DNA of 64,000 nucleotides from Pseudomonas sp. Tri1. GTDB lineage: Bacteria > Pseudomonadota > Gammaproteobacteria > Pseudomonadales > Pseudomonadaceae. Position 1 is the stretch's first letter; each line of letters opens with the position of its first letter. The notes beneath the pieces were generated by a model that saw only the letters and a list, made by a program, of their open reading frames with translations, was not told where the DNA came from and did no database searches. Location: the NCBI RefSeq assembly GCF_017968885.1, contig NZ_CP072913.1:3456001-3520000 (forward strand), written 5' to 3'. Shown here piece after piece: positions 27,683-37,548 of this stretch. The position numbers and the translations under genes were made by a program.

Positions 27683-28978
27683 TCAGGACTCGAGCTGTCT
27701 GCCGCGGGTTTCTGGCAGGCTCAACGCTGCCAGGATCACCACGCCATAGGCGCCGGCAGCAAAGACGCCGATGCCGATTCCGATCGGCAAAGTGTTGCTC
27801 AGCATGCCGATGAACAATGGGAACAGTGCGGCAATGGAGCGCCCGGCGTTGTAACAGAACCCCTGCCCCGACCCACGCATACGCGTTGGAAACAGCTCGG
27901 TCAGGAACGCCCCCATGCCGGCGAAAATGCCCGAGGCAAAGAAGCCCAGAGGAAAGCCCAGCCAGAGCATCCAGGTGTTATCGATGGGCAATTGGGTGTA
28001 TGCCAGGACAATGGCCATGGAGCCGACAGCGAACAGGATGAAGTTCTTCTTTCGACCGATGGCGTCGGTCAGCAGCGCACTGCTCACATAGCCGATGTAG
28101 GAGCCGACGATGACCATCGCCAGATAACCACCCGTGCCGAGCACACTCAGGCCACGCTCGGTTTTCAGGTACGTCGGCAACCAAGTGGTAATTGCGTAAT
28201 AGCCCCTCAGCGCACCGGTGGTCAACAACGAGGCGCGCAACGTGGTGCTGAGCATCCGCGGCGCAAAGATTTCGAAGAACGCCCAGCGCGAATCCTGCTC
28301 CGGCTTGGCCGTGCGCTCACGCACAGCGTGTTCGAAGGTGTCCGACTCCTTGACCAGCCGACGGATCACCAACACAAACAGCGCTGGCACCAGACCGATC
28401 ATGAACAATGCGCGCCAGGCGTCTTCCGGCGCAAGGATGCTGAACAACCCGGCATAAAGCAGCGCCGTCACGCCCCACCCCAACGCCCACCCCGCCTGCA
28501 CCATACCCACCGCTTTGCCGCGGTCCTGAGAGCGGATCACCTCCCCGATCAGCACCGCACCTGCGGTCCATTCACCGCCGAAGCCAAACCCCATCAGGGT
28601 CCGGGCCACCAGCAATTGTTCGTAGTTCTGCGCCAGCCCACACAAAAAGGTGAAGAACGCGAACCACAATACCGTCAGTTGCAGGGTTCTAACCCGGCCG
28701 ATACGGTCGGACAAAATCCCGGCAATCCAGCCACCTGCAGCCGAGGCCAGCAGCGTACAGGTGCCAATCATCCCGGCATCGCCCTTGGAAATGCCCCAGG
28801 TCGCGATCAGGGTTGGAATGACAAAACTCAGCATTTGCGTATCCATGCCGTCCAGGGCATAGCCGATCTTGCAGCTCCAGAACGTACGCTTTTCATTTTT
28901 CGACAAGGGGCCATACCAACTGAACGGGCCAGTGCGGCCAGTCTCTGTCGGTACGCAGTCAGTCATGGTCTTTTCCAT
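27683..28978 (-). CDS. MFS transporter, aromatic-acid/carboxylate:H+ symporter type
   Basis: The 431-residue protein has twelve hydrophobic segments and the MFS motif GILSDRIGRVRT between helices 2 and 3. DGMDTQMLSFVIPTL and GFGFGGEWTAGAVLIGE are typical of the metabolite:H+ and aromatic acid:H+ symporter group (relatives of BenK, PcaK and Jen1-like carriers). I start it at MEKTMTDC, where AGGA lies seven bases upstream. It is divergent from a LysR gene and in line with the OprD porin. The substrate is likely an organic acid. Confidence 0.85.
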   Translation of the reverse strand: MEKTMTDCVPTETGRTGPFSWYGPLSKNEKRTFWSCKIGYALDGMDTQMLSFVIPTLIATWGISKGDAGMIGTCTLLASAAGGWIAGILSDRIGRVRTLQLTVLWFAFFTFLCGLAQNYEQLLVARTLMGFGFGGEWTAGAVLIGEVIRSQDRGKAVGMVQAGWALGWGVTALLYAGLFSILAPEDAWRALFMIGLVPALFVLVIRRLVKESDTFEHAVRERTAKPEQDSRWAFFEIFAPRMLSTTLRASLLTTGALRGYYAITTWLPTYLKTERGLSVLGTGGYLAMVIVGSYIGYVSSALLTDAIGRKKNFILFAVGSMAIVLAYTQLPIDNTWMLWLGFPLGFFASGIFAGMGAFLTELFPTRMRGSGQGFCYNAGRSIAALFPLFIGMLSNTLPIGIGIGVFAAGAYGVVILAALSLPETRGRQLES

Positions 28979-29220
28979 GGGAGGTTCCTGCGGCAGCAAG
29001 CGAAGATGACGGACACGCCTCGTTATTTTTGTGTGAAGGCGTTGTCGTTGGGGATGCGGACACAGTGGCCTGTGTCGTGGAGCGGATTCTTTGCGCCGAA
29101 TCCGGACAGCGTCAAACGGGAAAAAAGCCAGATCGGGCATAAGAAAATTTGATGCGCCCGATGAGGCGATCTGGAGTAACAATTGCAACCATAAGAACCA
29201 CAAGCGCCAAGAGAGCCCCC

Positions 29221-30168
29221 ATGAACCTCAAGTTCCTCGAAACCTTCGTCTGGGTTGCCCGGCTGCAAAGCTTCAGCCTGACCGCCGAAAAAATGTTCAG
29301 TACCCAGGCGGCGATCTCCAGCCGGATTGCTTCGCTGGAAGAGGAGTTGGGCCTGCGCCTGTTCGTGCGCGATTCGCGCGGGGTGTCGCTGACGCCCGAA
29401 GGTCTGAAGGTGCTCGACTACGCCGAGCAGATGCTGGAGGTCCAGCGGGCGTTGAAGCAGTCACTGGACACCACCAGCCCGCAGCAAGGCCTGGTGCGCA
29501 TCGGCGTGATGGACACGGTGATCCACACCTGGCTCAGCCCGTTGATGTCGATGCTGATGCAGGCCTTCCCCGCCGTGGAAATCGAAATCACTGCTGACGC
29601 AGCGCGTAATCTTTGCGAACAGTTGCAAAAGGGTTACCTGGACATCGTGTTCCAGACCGACCTGGTTCGCCACGAAAGCGTGCGCAACCTCGAACTCGGG
29701 CACTATCCCATGCACTGGATCGCCGCCAGCCACTCGATCTATGCCCGCCCCTATGCTTCGCTGGTCGAGATGGCCAGCGAGCGGATTATCACGTTCGTCA
29801 AGCATTCCCGACCGCATCAGGATGTGCTCAACCTGCTGTATGCCCATGGTGTCGGGGCGCCACGGGTCAGTTGCGTCAACTCGGTCTCGGCCATGACCCG
29901 GCTGATTCGCGACGGTTTTGGTATTGGTGCCTTGCCGGCCGCGCTGGTGGCCAAGCCCCTGGCCAGCGGCGAACTGATTCAGCTGGACCCCGGCACCGCC
30001 CTGCCCCAACTGGACGTCGTCGCCTCGTGGCGCGCGGGCGTAGGCCTGGAGCTGATCGAGAGCATCGTCCAGATGAGCCGCCAAGTGGTCGGCCAATACG
30101 CCGCTGACGTTGGCTCGCGACACATGGTGGCGGCTCCCGGCCTGAACAGCCAGGCACCTGTCGAATAA
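29221..30168 (+). CDS. LysR-family transcriptional regulator
   Basis: The 315-residue protein begins with the LysR helix-turn-helix ([20 protein letters not shown] then [17 protein letters not shown]) and has a periplasmic-binding-like effector domain. It is divergent from the MFS-porin genes and likely regulates them. It is a clear paralogue of the LysR at 31721: 48 of the first 60 residues agree by eye, and the effector domains share many blocks (e.g. [30 protein letters not shown]). Confidence 0.92.
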   Translation: MNLKFLETFVWVARLQSFSLTAEKMFSTQAAISSRIASLEEELGLRLFVRDSRGVSLTPEGLKVLDYAEQMLEVQRALKQSLDTTSPQQGLVRIGVMDTVIHTWLSPLMSMLMQAFPAVEIEITADAARNLCEQLQKGYLDIVFQTDLVRHESVRNLELGHYPMHWIAASHSIYARPYASLVEMASERIITFVKHSRPHQDVLNLLYAHGVGAPRVSCVNSVSAMTRLIRDGFGIGALPAALVAKPLASGELIQLDPGTALPQLDVVASWRAGVGLELIESIVQMSRQVVGQYAADVGSRHMVAAPGLNSQAPVE

Positions 30169-30259
30169 CTTTTATTTGTCTGGGGGTACCAACATTCCTT
30201 GTTGGACGTCATTGCCACGCTTCTCTACAAAAGACCCACGAACCTTTGGAGACGTCGTG

Positions 30260-31063
30260 ATGATTCAACCTGCCCTGACTTTCGAGCAATTGCAGCAATG
30301 CACGCCGCAGGCCCTGCGCCAAAACATCGCCGCTGGCCAATATCAGGGCCATACCAGCGGTCTGGGCCAGGGTCGGGTGCAGGCCAACATCGTGATTCTG
30401 CCCAGCGACTGGGCCAACGAATTCCTGCGCTATTGCACCCTTAACCGCCAGGCCTGCCCGCTGCTGGATGTGACAGAGCCAGGGGACCCATTCTTCCGTA
30501 ACCTGGGCGCCCCCATCGATATCCGCCATGAGGTGCCTCAATACCGAGTCTATCGCCACGGCGAACTGAGCGAAGAGCCGCTGGACATCGAACACCTGTG
30601 GCAAGACGACCTCGTGGCCTTTGCCCTCGGCTGCTCGTTCTCCTTTGAACAACCCCTGCTGGAGGCGGGAATCCGTCTCAGGCACATCGATCTGGGGCGC
30701 AACGTCGCGATGTTCCGGACCAACATCGACACCCGCCCGACCGCGCGCCTGTCTGGCAAAATGGTGGTGACCATGCGACCGATGAAAGCCGCCGCGGCGA
30801 TCCAGGCGATCCAGATCACCGGGCGCATGCCCAACGTCCACGGCGCGCCGGTGCACATCGGTGACCCCGCGCTGATCGGCATCCATGCCTTGGACAAACC
30901 GGATTACGGTGACGCTGTACCCGTCGAGGCGGACGAGATCCCGGTGTTCTGGGCCTGCGGCGTGACGCCTCAATCGGTGGTCCAGGCCTCGCGCCCACCA
31001 CTGTGCATCACCCACGCCCCGGGCTGCATGCTGGTGACGGATTTATGCAACAGTGACTTGTGA
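30260..31063 (+). CDS. D-glutamate cyclase/DUF1445 family protein (putative hydro-lyase)
   Basis: The 267-residue protein matches the family formerly called UPF0317 or putative hydro-lyase, now linked to D-glutamate cyclase. The family blocks are visible as [22 protein letters not shown] near the N-terminus, [10 protein letters not shown] in the middle, and [10 protein letters not shown] and [11 protein letters not shown] near the C-terminus, with conserved cysteines. TTTGGAG precedes the ATG at 30260. The bacterial reaction is not established. Neighbours are two LysR regulators, an MFS transporter and a porin, so it may act on an imported hydroxy acid or amino acid. Confidence 0.85.
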   Translation: MIQPALTFEQLQQCTPQALRQNIAAGQYQGHTSGLGQGRVQANIVILPSDWANEFLRYCTLNRQACPLLDVTEPGDPFFRNLGAPIDIRHEVPQYRVYRHGELSEEPLDIEHLWQDDLVAFALGCSFSFEQPLLEAGIRLRHIDLGRNVAMFRTNIDTRPTARLSGKMVVTMRPMKAAAAIQAIQITGRMPNVHGAPVHIGDPALIGIHALDKPDYGDAVPVEADEIPVFWACGVTPQSVVQASRPPLCITHAPGCMLVTDLCNSDL

Positions 31064-31103
31064 GCCTCGGACGAGGCCATTTTCAAACTGATAAGGACAT
31101 GCG

Positions 31104-31643
31104 ATGAACACAGCGCAACGCTCGATTCAACAGTACATCAATGCCAAGGACGGTAACCGCCCTCACCTGTTGGACCGGGCCTTCACACCAGATGCCGTTC
31201 TGGACATGAACGTGCGCACGGGCACCATTTCGTTTCCCGGCCACGTTGAAGGCCGGGCCGCCATTGGCGACGTGCTGGTCAGGCGCTTTGGCCAGACCTT
31301 CGAAAACGTCTACACGTTTTGCCTGGGCACCACACCGGCGGCAGACGCCAATGCGTTCCAGTGCAAATGGCTGGTGGCGATGTCAGACAAGAACAGCGGC
31401 GAAGCGCGGGTCGGCTGTGGCGGGTATGACTGGCGGTTCAATCCGCAGTCCAGACTGGCCGAGCACCTGACCATCACCATTGAACACATGAAGACCCTGC
31501 CGGCGACTGATCTGCCAGCGATCATGGCGTGGGTATCGGGACTGGACTATCCGTGGTGCAGCCCCGAAGCGGCCATCAGCGAGGTACCGGATCTGGGTGA
31601 GCTTCATGAGGTGATCCAATATGTGACGAGCATGGCTGTTTAA
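31104..31643 (+). CDS. SnoaL/NTF2-like protein
   Basis: The 179-residue product has the cone-fold pattern of the SnoaL-like family: an N-terminal helix with QQYINAKDGNRP, a FTPDAVLDMNV strand and a C-terminal sheet. Members are enzymes (isomerases, hydrolases, hydroxylases) or binding proteins and cannot be told apart from sequence alone. AAGGACATG lies before the start, and the gap after the DUF1445 gene is only 40 bases, so the two are probably cotranscribed and may act on the same compound. Confidence 0.75.
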   Translation: MNTAQRSIQQYINAKDGNRPHLLDRAFTPDAVLDMNVRTGTISFPGHVEGRAAIGDVLVRRFGQTFENVYTFCLGTTPAADANAFQCKWLVAMSDKNSGEARVGCGGYDWRFNPQSRLAEHLTITIEHMKTLPATDLPAIMAWVSGLDYPWCSPEAAISEVPDLGELHEVIQYVTSMAV

Positions 31644-31720
31644 CTGACCATCGCTGCCGCCCTTGGCACTTGACCTAAGCTTCCAGCAACCCTCATGACC
31701 GTTTCAAGGAACCGACCCAA

Positions 31721-32641
31721 ATGAACATCAAGTTTCTCGAAACCTTCGTCTGGGTCGCCCGCCTGAAGAGCTTTCGCCTCACCGCCGAAAAGCTGTTCAC
31801 CACCCAGGCGTCCATTTCCAGCCGGATCGCCGCCCTGGAAGACGAAATGGGCGTGCGTCTGTTCGTGCGCGACTCCAAAGGGGTGTCGCTGACATCCGAA
31901 GGACAGCGCGTGCTGGAATACGCCGAGCGCATCATGGACACCGTGCAAAGCATGAAAGCGGTGATCAAGGACCCGCGCCAGGTCCGTGGTCGCATCCGCA
32001 TCGGGGCGATGGACACGGTGATCCACACTTGGCTCAGCCCCTTGGTCACCCGGCTGATGGCATGTTATCCGGCATTGGAAATCGAGCTGTCGGCCGACAC
32101 CGCAAGCAATCTGTGTTCACAGTTGGAAAAAGGTTATCAGGACATCATTTTCCAGACTGACATCCTGCGCCTCGACAGCGTGCGCAACGCCCTGCTGACC
32201 CGTTACCCGATGCATTGGGTGGTGCGCACCGGCTCTGCGTACGACCGGCACTACGCATCGCTGGAGGAGCTTTCCCAGGAACGCATCGTGACGTTCTCGC
32301 GCAACTCGCGCCCTCACCAGGACATTCTCAACCTGCTGCATTCAGCCAACATCGTCTCACCGCGCATCAACTGTGTGAACTCGGCATCGGCCATCACTCG
32401 CCTGGTGCGCGACGGCTTTGGCATCGGCGCCATGCCCGCCGCGTTGGTCCTGGGCGAATTGGCCCAAGGGACCTTGACCCTGGTCGACGGCGTGCCGCTG
32501 CCATCGGTGATGGACATCGTTGCCAGTTGGCGGACCGGCGCGGGCATGGAACGGGTGGAAGACATCGTCAGCCTGACGCGGGAAGTGGTCGGCGAATTCG
32601 TCGCACAATTGCCCGCAGGCTACAGCCTGGATGCCAGCTAG
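31721..32641 (+). CDS. LysR-family transcriptional regulator, paralogue of the one at 29221
   Basis: The 306-residue LysR protein has the helix-turn-helix [20 protein letters not shown] and TTQASISSRIAALEDE, and an effector domain closely related to the first LysR of this cluster. The two genes flank the DUF1445 and SnoaL-like genes, all on the plus strand. A duplication followed by divergence of the effector pocket is the simplest reading. It may respond to an intermediate, while the other responds to the inducer. Confidence 0.92.
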   Translation: MNIKFLETFVWVARLKSFRLTAEKLFTTQASISSRIAALEDEMGVRLFVRDSKGVSLTSEGQRVLEYAERIMDTVQSMKAVIKDPRQVRGRIRIGAMDTVIHTWLSPLVTRLMACYPALEIELSADTASNLCSQLEKGYQDIIFQTDILRLDSVRNALLTRYPMHWVVRTGSAYDRHYASLEELSQERIVTFSRNSRPHQDILNLLHSANIVSPRINCVNSASAITRLVRDGFGIGAMPAALVLGELAQGTLTLVDGVPLPSVMDIVASWRTGAGMERVEDIVSLTREVVGEFVAQLPAGYSLDAS

Positions 32642-32877
32642 GCGCTCCCTGCTCCCTATTCATTTCCTCATCAGTCCTTCACCCAGGCGCCCTCCAAAGA
32701 GCCGAACCATGGGCAAAGCACCTGGACCGGACAGCTTACTTCCTTGCGCTAAGCCCCCATAAAGCTACGGACTGTAAGTGAATTGCAACATCCCCGACTT
32801 ATTCTCGAAGCAACGCACTGCGGCGAATGGCTGGTTGTGCATGTCCGCCCGCTCGGAAATGATCCAGGGAGTCCGCC

Positions 32878-34257
32878 ATGAAAATCAGTGTATTCGGAAG
32901 TGGTTACGTCGGGTTGGTGCAAGCCGCCGTGTTGGCCGAGGTGGGCCATGACGTGGTGTGCATGGACATCGACGAACGTAAAGTCGATAACCTGCGCCAA
33001 GGCCAGGTGAGCATCTTCGAGCCTGGCCTCGCAGCGCTGGTGCGTGAGGGGCTGGAGGCCGGGCGGTTGCATTTCACCAGTGACGAACAGCTCGCCGTGC
33101 AACACGGCCAGGTGTTGTTCATTGCGGTGGGCACGCCGTCCAGCGAGGACGGATCGGCAGACCTGTGCCAGGTCCTGGCGGTCGGTGAAGCGGTCGCCCG
33201 TTATCGCGAGCAACCGGTCCTTGTGGTGGAGAAATCCACCGTGCCGGTAGGCACCGGTGATGTCCTGCGGGCGCACATCGACAAATGCCTGCTCAAGGCC
33301 GGGCGCTTGTTGCAGTTCGATATCGTCTCCAACCCGGAATTTCTCAAGGAAGGCTCCGCGGTTGCCGATTGCCGCCGGCCTGATCGCATCGTGATCGGCT
33401 GCGAGCGCGATGAAGTGCGGGAAATCATGCGTGACCTGTACGCACCGTTCAATCGCAACCACGACCGGGTCCTGTTCATGGACCTGCGCAGCGCCGAACT
33501 GACCAAATACGCGGCCAACGCCATGCTGGCGACGAAGATCAGTTTCATCAACCAGATCGCCGAACTGGCCGAACACCTGGGGGCCGATATCGAATCCGTG
33601 CGCCTGGGCATCGGTGCAGATTCGCGCATTGGCTATCACTTCATTTACCCGGGGTGCGGCTACGGCGGCTCGTGTTTCCCCAAAGACATGCGCGCACTGA
33701 TTCACACCGCCGAGCAGGCACACTGTTCCAGCGATCTGCTGCAAGCGGTAGAAACCATCAACCAGCGGCAGAAGCACAAGCTGTTCGAACGCATCAACGC
33801 GTTCTACAAGGGCGACCTGCGCGGCAAGACTTTTGCGCTGTGGGGCCTGGCCTTCAAGCCCAACACCGATGACATGCGCGATGCGCCGAGCCGCGCGCTC
33901 CTGGAATCGCTGTGGGCCGCCGGCGCCAGCGTGCGCGCCTTCGACCCGGAGGCGATGCAACAGACCCAATTGCTTTACCCCAACGAGTCGAAGCTCATGC
34001 TGATGGGCACGCCGGAATCCGTGCTGCCAGGCGCTGATGCGCTGATCATTTGCACTGAATGGCAGCCGTTCAAGGCACCGGACTTCGAGCTGATCCAGCA
34101 ACGGCTCAAGGCTCCGGTGATTTTCGACGGCCGTAACTTGTACGACCCGGAACGCATGGCAGACAAGGGCTTTACCTATTTCCCGATGGGCCGTGGCCAA
34201 TCGCGCCACCTACCCATCGCCCCACAAACCTGGTTCCAAGCCTCCAAGAGTGCATGA
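32878..34257 (+). CDS. ugd: UDP-glucose 6-dehydrogenase, first copy
   Basis: The 459-residue enzyme oxidises UDP-glucose to UDP-glucuronate with two NAD+. It has the N-terminal Rossmann motif GSGYVGLV, K210 ([10 protein letters not shown]) and the catalytic Cys266 in the [12 protein letters not shown] motif. AGGGAG precedes the ATG. It stands alone, about 13 kb before the arn operon, and resembles the second copy at 55087 over its whole length. Its product can supply the arn pathway and the epimerase of the neighbouring gene set, or another exopolysaccharide. Confidence 0.93.
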   Translation: MKISVFGSGYVGLVQAAVLAEVGHDVVCMDIDERKVDNLRQGQVSIFEPGLAALVREGLEAGRLHFTSDEQLAVQHGQVLFIAVGTPSSEDGSADLCQVLAVGEAVARYREQPVLVVEKSTVPVGTGDVLRAHIDKCLLKAGRLLQFDIVSNPEFLKEGSAVADCRRPDRIVIGCERDEVREIMRDLYAPFNRNHDRVLFMDLRSAELTKYAANAMLATKISFINQIAELAEHLGADIESVRLGIGADSRIGYHFIYPGCGYGGSCFPKDMRALIHTAEQAHCSSDLLQAVETINQRQKHKLFERINAFYKGDLRGKTFALWGLAFKPNTDDMRDAPSRALLESLWAAGASVRAFDPEAMQQTQLLYPNESKLMLMGTPESVLPGADALIICTEWQPFKAPDFELIQQRLKAPVIFDGRNLYDPERMADKGFTYFPMGRGQSRHLPIAPQTWFQASKSA

Positions 34258-34289
34258 GCGTTATCTTTACCTCAAAATAAATGCACTCA

Positions 34290-34409
34290 AGCAGCATTAA
34301 TATGAATTTGTAAGCGAGGGTGGCGAACGTCACACTGTGTGCCGTTCCTCCCCCAATTGTTGGAACACTTAAAGGGCTTTCAGGGTTTATCCCGTAAGCC
34401 CCTTTTTTT
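34290..34409 (+). ncRNA. Candidate small RNA between ugd and the HPP gene
   Basis: An AT-rich patch with TTAATATGAAT (about 34298-34308) is followed by a hairpin of GAACG/CGTTC around an ACACTGTGT core (34325-34350), a short single-stranded purine/pyrimidine stretch, and then a strong rho-independent terminator. This is the layout of a trans-acting sRNA of about 100 nucleotides. It might instead be the untranslated 3' end of ugd. Confidence 0.35.
34371..34409 (+). terminator. Rho-independent terminator
   Basis: AAAGGGCTT pairs with AAGCCCCTTT, extended inward by CAGGG/TCCCG, and is followed by seven T residues. It ends transcription 114-152 bases past the ugd stop codon. Confidence 0.85.
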
Positions 34410-34432
34410 GTTCGTTTTTTGGATTTCGCTTA

Positions 34433-35140
34433 ATGCTTGCTCGCTGGTTCCCCGCTGCCATCAATACCCGTCCCACCGAATGGAGCCGCGCCGCCGTCGG
34501 CATGGCCCTGGGGACGATGTTCAGTGTCTGGCTCTGTAGCCAGGTCTATGGCCTGGAGGTGGCACAACATCTGATCGGTCCCCTGGGAGCTTCAGCCGTG
34601 CTGCTGTTTGCAGTGTCCTCGGGCGCCCTCGCCCAGCCCTGGTCGATTTTTGGCGGTTACCTGTGCGCCTCCGTCGTGGCGCTGCTAGTGGCCCATGTCC
34701 TGGGGCGCACGCTGGGCAGCGCATGCTTGGCCGCCGGCATGGCGCTGGTGTTGATGTGCTGGCTGCGTTGCGTGCACCCACCGGCGGGGGCGGTCGCCGC
34801 GACGTTGGTGCTGGCAGACTCCTCCATCATCGCCCTGGACTGGCAGGCCGTCGGCGCGGCCATGCTGGCCGGTTCCGGCCTGCTGGTCAGTGCGCTGGCC
34901 TACAACAACCTGACGCGAGTGCGCTATCCAAAGCGCGCCAATGAACCGGTGGCCGTCATACCAGCGGACCATGCCCCTGTGGACCGCCAGGCCATCACCA
35001 GCGAAGACTTGAAACTGGCCCTGGCGGAGATGGAAGCGTTCTTCGACGTAACCCCCGAAGATCTTGAGCAGTTGATCCACATCAGCGAACGAAATGCCAA
35101 GCGCCGGAGCATCACGGAGGTGCTTTCGGGTCGCGGCTGA
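34433..35140 (+). CDS. HPP-family integral membrane protein
   Basis: The 235-residue protein has about four to five hydrophobic helices. The HPPAGA motif (RCVHPPAGAVAATLV) that names the HPP family lies in the middle. The C-terminal tail from about residue 165 is hydrophilic and cytoplasmic. Plant and cyanobacterial HPP proteins transport nitrite into plastids; the bacterial role is open. The start lacks a strong ribosome-binding site. It has no clear operon partner. Confidence 0.82.
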   Translation: MLARWFPAAINTRPTEWSRAAVGMALGTMFSVWLCSQVYGLEVAQHLIGPLGASAVLLFAVSSGALAQPWSIFGGYLCASVVALLVAHVLGRTLGSACLAAGMALVLMCWLRCVHPPAGAVAATLVLADSSIIALDWQAVGAAMLAGSGLLVSALAYNNLTRVRYPKRANEPVAVIPADHAPVDRQAITSEDLKLALAEMEAFFDVTPEDLEQLIHISERNAKRRSITEVLSGRG

Positions 35141-35274
35141 TCCTGTGGCTGCTATAAATATGCAAACAGGACCTGCACGTATCCCGGTTGTGCAAGGCAA
35201 ATTTGCACTGTTACGATCCCGGCCAGGTACGCGCGACACAATTTATAAAGAACAATAAAAGCAGGGAGTTAGCG

Positions 35275-36381
35275 ATGACTGCTCAGGTTTCATCCCAAGC
35301 CACAGGGACCGTCGAAGCCATGGCCCATGAGGTTTTGGTGGAAGTCCGCAACCATATCGGCCACTTGACCCTGAACCGCCCCGCCGGCCTCAATGCCCTC
35401 ACCCTGGGCATGGTGCGCAGCTTGCAACAACAACTCGATACCTGGGCCCTCGACCCACAGGTCCGTGCGGTGGTACTGCGCGGCGCCGGCGACAAGGCGT
35501 TTTGCGCCGGCGGCGATATCCGCTCGCTGTACGACAGCCACAAGCAGGGCGATACGCTGCATGAAGATTTTTTCGTCGAGGAATACGCCCTCGACCTGAC
35601 GATCCATCATTACCGCAAACCGATTCTCGCCCTGCTGGACGGCTTCGTCCTGGGTGGCGGCATGGGGCTGGCCCAAGGCGCCGACCTGCGGGTGGTGACC
35701 GAACGCAGCCGCCTGGGCATGCCGGAAGTCGGCATCGGTTACTTCCCGGACGTGGGCGGCAGTTACTTCCTGCCGCGCATTCCTGGCGAACTGGGGATCT
35801 ACCTGGGCGTCAGCGGCGTGCAGATCCGCGCGGCTGACGCCTTGTATTGCGGACTGGCCGACTGGTACCTGGACAGTCGCAAGCTTGAACAGCTCGATGC
35901 GCGCCTCGATCGCTTGGAGTGGGGCGATACCCCGCTCAAGGACTTGCAAAGCCTGCTGGCGAAACTCGGTGTGCAGCAACTGCCCGCCCCGCCCCTGGCT
36001 GATCTGCGCCCGGTGATCGACCACTTCTTCGCCCTGCCCGATGTCCCCAGCATGGTCGAGCAACTGCGCCAGGTCACGGTCGCCAACAGCCATGAATGGG
36101 CGGTGAAAACCGCCGACCTGATGGACACCCGCTCGCCTCTGGCAATGGCCGTGACCCTGGAGATGCTGCGGCGCGGGCGACACCTGAGCCTGGAAGACTG
36201 TTTTGCCCTGGAACTGCACCTGGACCGGCAATGGTTCGAACGCGGCGACCTGATCGAAGGCGTACGCGCCTTGCTGATCGACAAAGACAAGAACCCGCGC
36301 TGGAACCCGCCGACCCTGGAGGCGTTGGACGCCCGCCACGTGGCGAGTTTCTTCGACGGCTTCAACGACCACGGGAATTGA
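35275..36381 (+). CDS. 3-hydroxyisobutyryl-CoA hydrolase-like (enoyl-CoA hydratase/isomerase family)
   Basis: The 368-residue protein is longer than ordinary crotonases and has the ECH_2 pattern of 3-hydroxyisobutyryl-CoA hydrolase. FCAGGDIRSLYD forms one half of the oxyanion hole. GGGMGLAQGADLRVVTE and PEVGIGYFPDVGGSYFLPR are the family signatures. CAGGGAG precedes the ATG at 35275. It would release 3-hydroxyisobutyrate from its CoA ester in valine breakdown. The next gene, three bases downstream, encodes an acyl-CoA dehydrogenase, which fits that pathway. Confidence 0.85.
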   Translation: MTAQVSSQATGTVEAMAHEVLVEVRNHIGHLTLNRPAGLNALTLGMVRSLQQQLDTWALDPQVRAVVLRGAGDKAFCAGGDIRSLYDSHKQGDTLHEDFFVEEYALDLTIHHYRKPILALLDGFVLGGGMGLAQGADLRVVTERSRLGMPEVGIGYFPDVGGSYFLPRIPGELGIYLGVSGVQIRAADALYCGLADWYLDSRKLEQLDARLDRLEWGDTPLKDLQSLLAKLGVQQLPAPPLADLRPVIDHFFALPDVPSMVEQLRQVTVANSHEWAVKTADLMDTRSPLAMAVTLEMLRRGRHLSLEDCFALELHLDRQWFERGDLIEGVRALLIDKDKNPRWNPPTLEALDARHVASFFDGFNDHGN

Positions 36382-36384
36382 ACC

Positions 36385-37536
36385 ATGCATGACCTCGAAC
36401 TGACCGAAGAACAAGTGATGATCCGCGACATGGCCCGGGATTTCGCCCGCGGCGAGATCGCGCCCCACGCCCAGGCCTGGGAAAAGGCCGGCTGGATCGA
36501 CGACGGCCTGGTGTCGAAGATGGGCGAACTGGGCCTGTTGGGCATGGTGGTGCCGGAGGAATGGGGTGGCACCTATGTCGATTACGTAGCCTACGCCCTG
36601 GCGGTGGAAGAGATCTCCGCGGGCGACGGCGCCACTGGGGCGCTGATGAGCATTCACAACTCGGTGGGTTGCGGGCCGGTACTCAATTTTGGCACCGACG
36701 AGCAGAAACAGACTTGGCTGACCGACCTTGCCAGCGGCAAAGTCATTGGTTGCTTCTGCCTGACCGAACCCCAGGCGGGCTCCGAGGCCCACAACCTGCG
36801 CACCCGCGCCGAACTGCGGGACGGTCAATGGGTGATCAACGGCGCCAAGCAGTTCGTCAGCAACGGCAAGCGGGCGAAACTGGCGATTGTCTTTGCCGTG
36901 ACGGACCCTGAACTGGGTAAAAAAGGCATCTCGGCGTTCCTGGTGCCGACCGATACGCCGGGTTTCATCGTTGATCGCACCGAACACAAAATGGGCATCC
37001 GCGCTTCGGATACCTGTGCCGTAACCTTGAACAACTGCAGCATTCCCGAAGCCAACCTGTTGGGGGCTCGCGGAAAAGGCCTGGCAATCGCCCTCTCCAA
37101 CCTGGAAGGTGGCCGCATCGGCATCGCCGCACAAGCCTTGGGCATCGCCCGTGCAGCGTTTGAAGCGGCCCTGGCTTACTCGCGGGATCGGGTGCAGTTC
37201 GACAAGCCAATCATCGAGCACCAGAGCATCGCCAACCTGTTGGCCGACATGCACACCCGCCTGAACGCTGCCCGCTTGCTGATCCTGCACGCCGCCCGGC
37301 TACGCAGTGCCGGCAAACCGTGCCTGTCCGAGGCCTCCCAAGCCAAGCTGTTCGCCTCGGAGATGGCCGAGAAGGTCTGCTCCTCGGCGATACAGATTCA
37401 TGGTGGGTACGGCTACCTCGAGGATTACCCGGTGGAGCGCTACTACCGCGATGCGCGGATTACCCAAATCTATGAAGGGTCGAGCGAGATACAGCGGATG
37501 GTCATTGCCCGGGAGTTGAAACACTACCTGGTGTGA
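36385..37536 (+). CDS. Acyl-CoA dehydrogenase (isobutyryl-CoA dehydrogenase-like)
   Basis: The 383-residue FAD enzyme shows [21 protein letters not shown] for FAD binding, the ACAD signature [20 protein letters not shown] near the C-terminus and the catalytic glutamate in [10 protein letters not shown]. It lies immediately after the 3-hydroxyisobutyryl-CoA hydrolase-like gene, so isobutyryl-CoA (valine route) is the likely substrate. A second acyl-CoA dehydrogenase is encoded in the converging operon. Other short branched acyl-CoAs remain possible. Confidence 0.88.
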   Translation: MHDLELTEEQVMIRDMARDFARGEIAPHAQAWEKAGWIDDGLVSKMGELGLLGMVVPEEWGGTYVDYVAYALAVEEISAGDGATGALMSIHNSVGCGPVLNFGTDEQKQTWLTDLASGKVIGCFCLTEPQAGSEAHNLRTRAELRDGQWVINGAKQFVSNGKRAKLAIVFAVTDPELGKKGISAFLVPTDTPGFIVDRTEHKMGIRASDTCAVTLNNCSIPEANLLGARGKGLAIALSNLEGGRIGIAAQALGIARAAFEAALAYSRDRVQFDKPIIEHQSIANLLADMHTRLNAARLLILHAARLRSAGKPCLSEASQAKLFASEMAEKVCSSAIQIHGGYGYLEDYPVERYYRDARITQIYEGSSEIQRMVIARELKHYLV

Positions 37537-37548
37537 TGGCTGCAAAAG

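Noticed and set aside
32749..34209. A 486-codon minus-strand frame opposite the first ugd
   Set aside because: The ugd frame has every conserved dehydrogenase residue; a mirrored long frame also occurs opposite the second ugd, as expected for an antisense artefact.
35290..37290. A 666-codon open frame on the minus strand
   Set aside because: It lies opposite the 3-hydroxyisobutyryl-CoA hydrolase and acyl-CoA dehydrogenase genes, which carry complete catalytic motifs. Its composition (rich in Gln, Val, His and Arg) is that of an antisense frame in GC-rich DNA.
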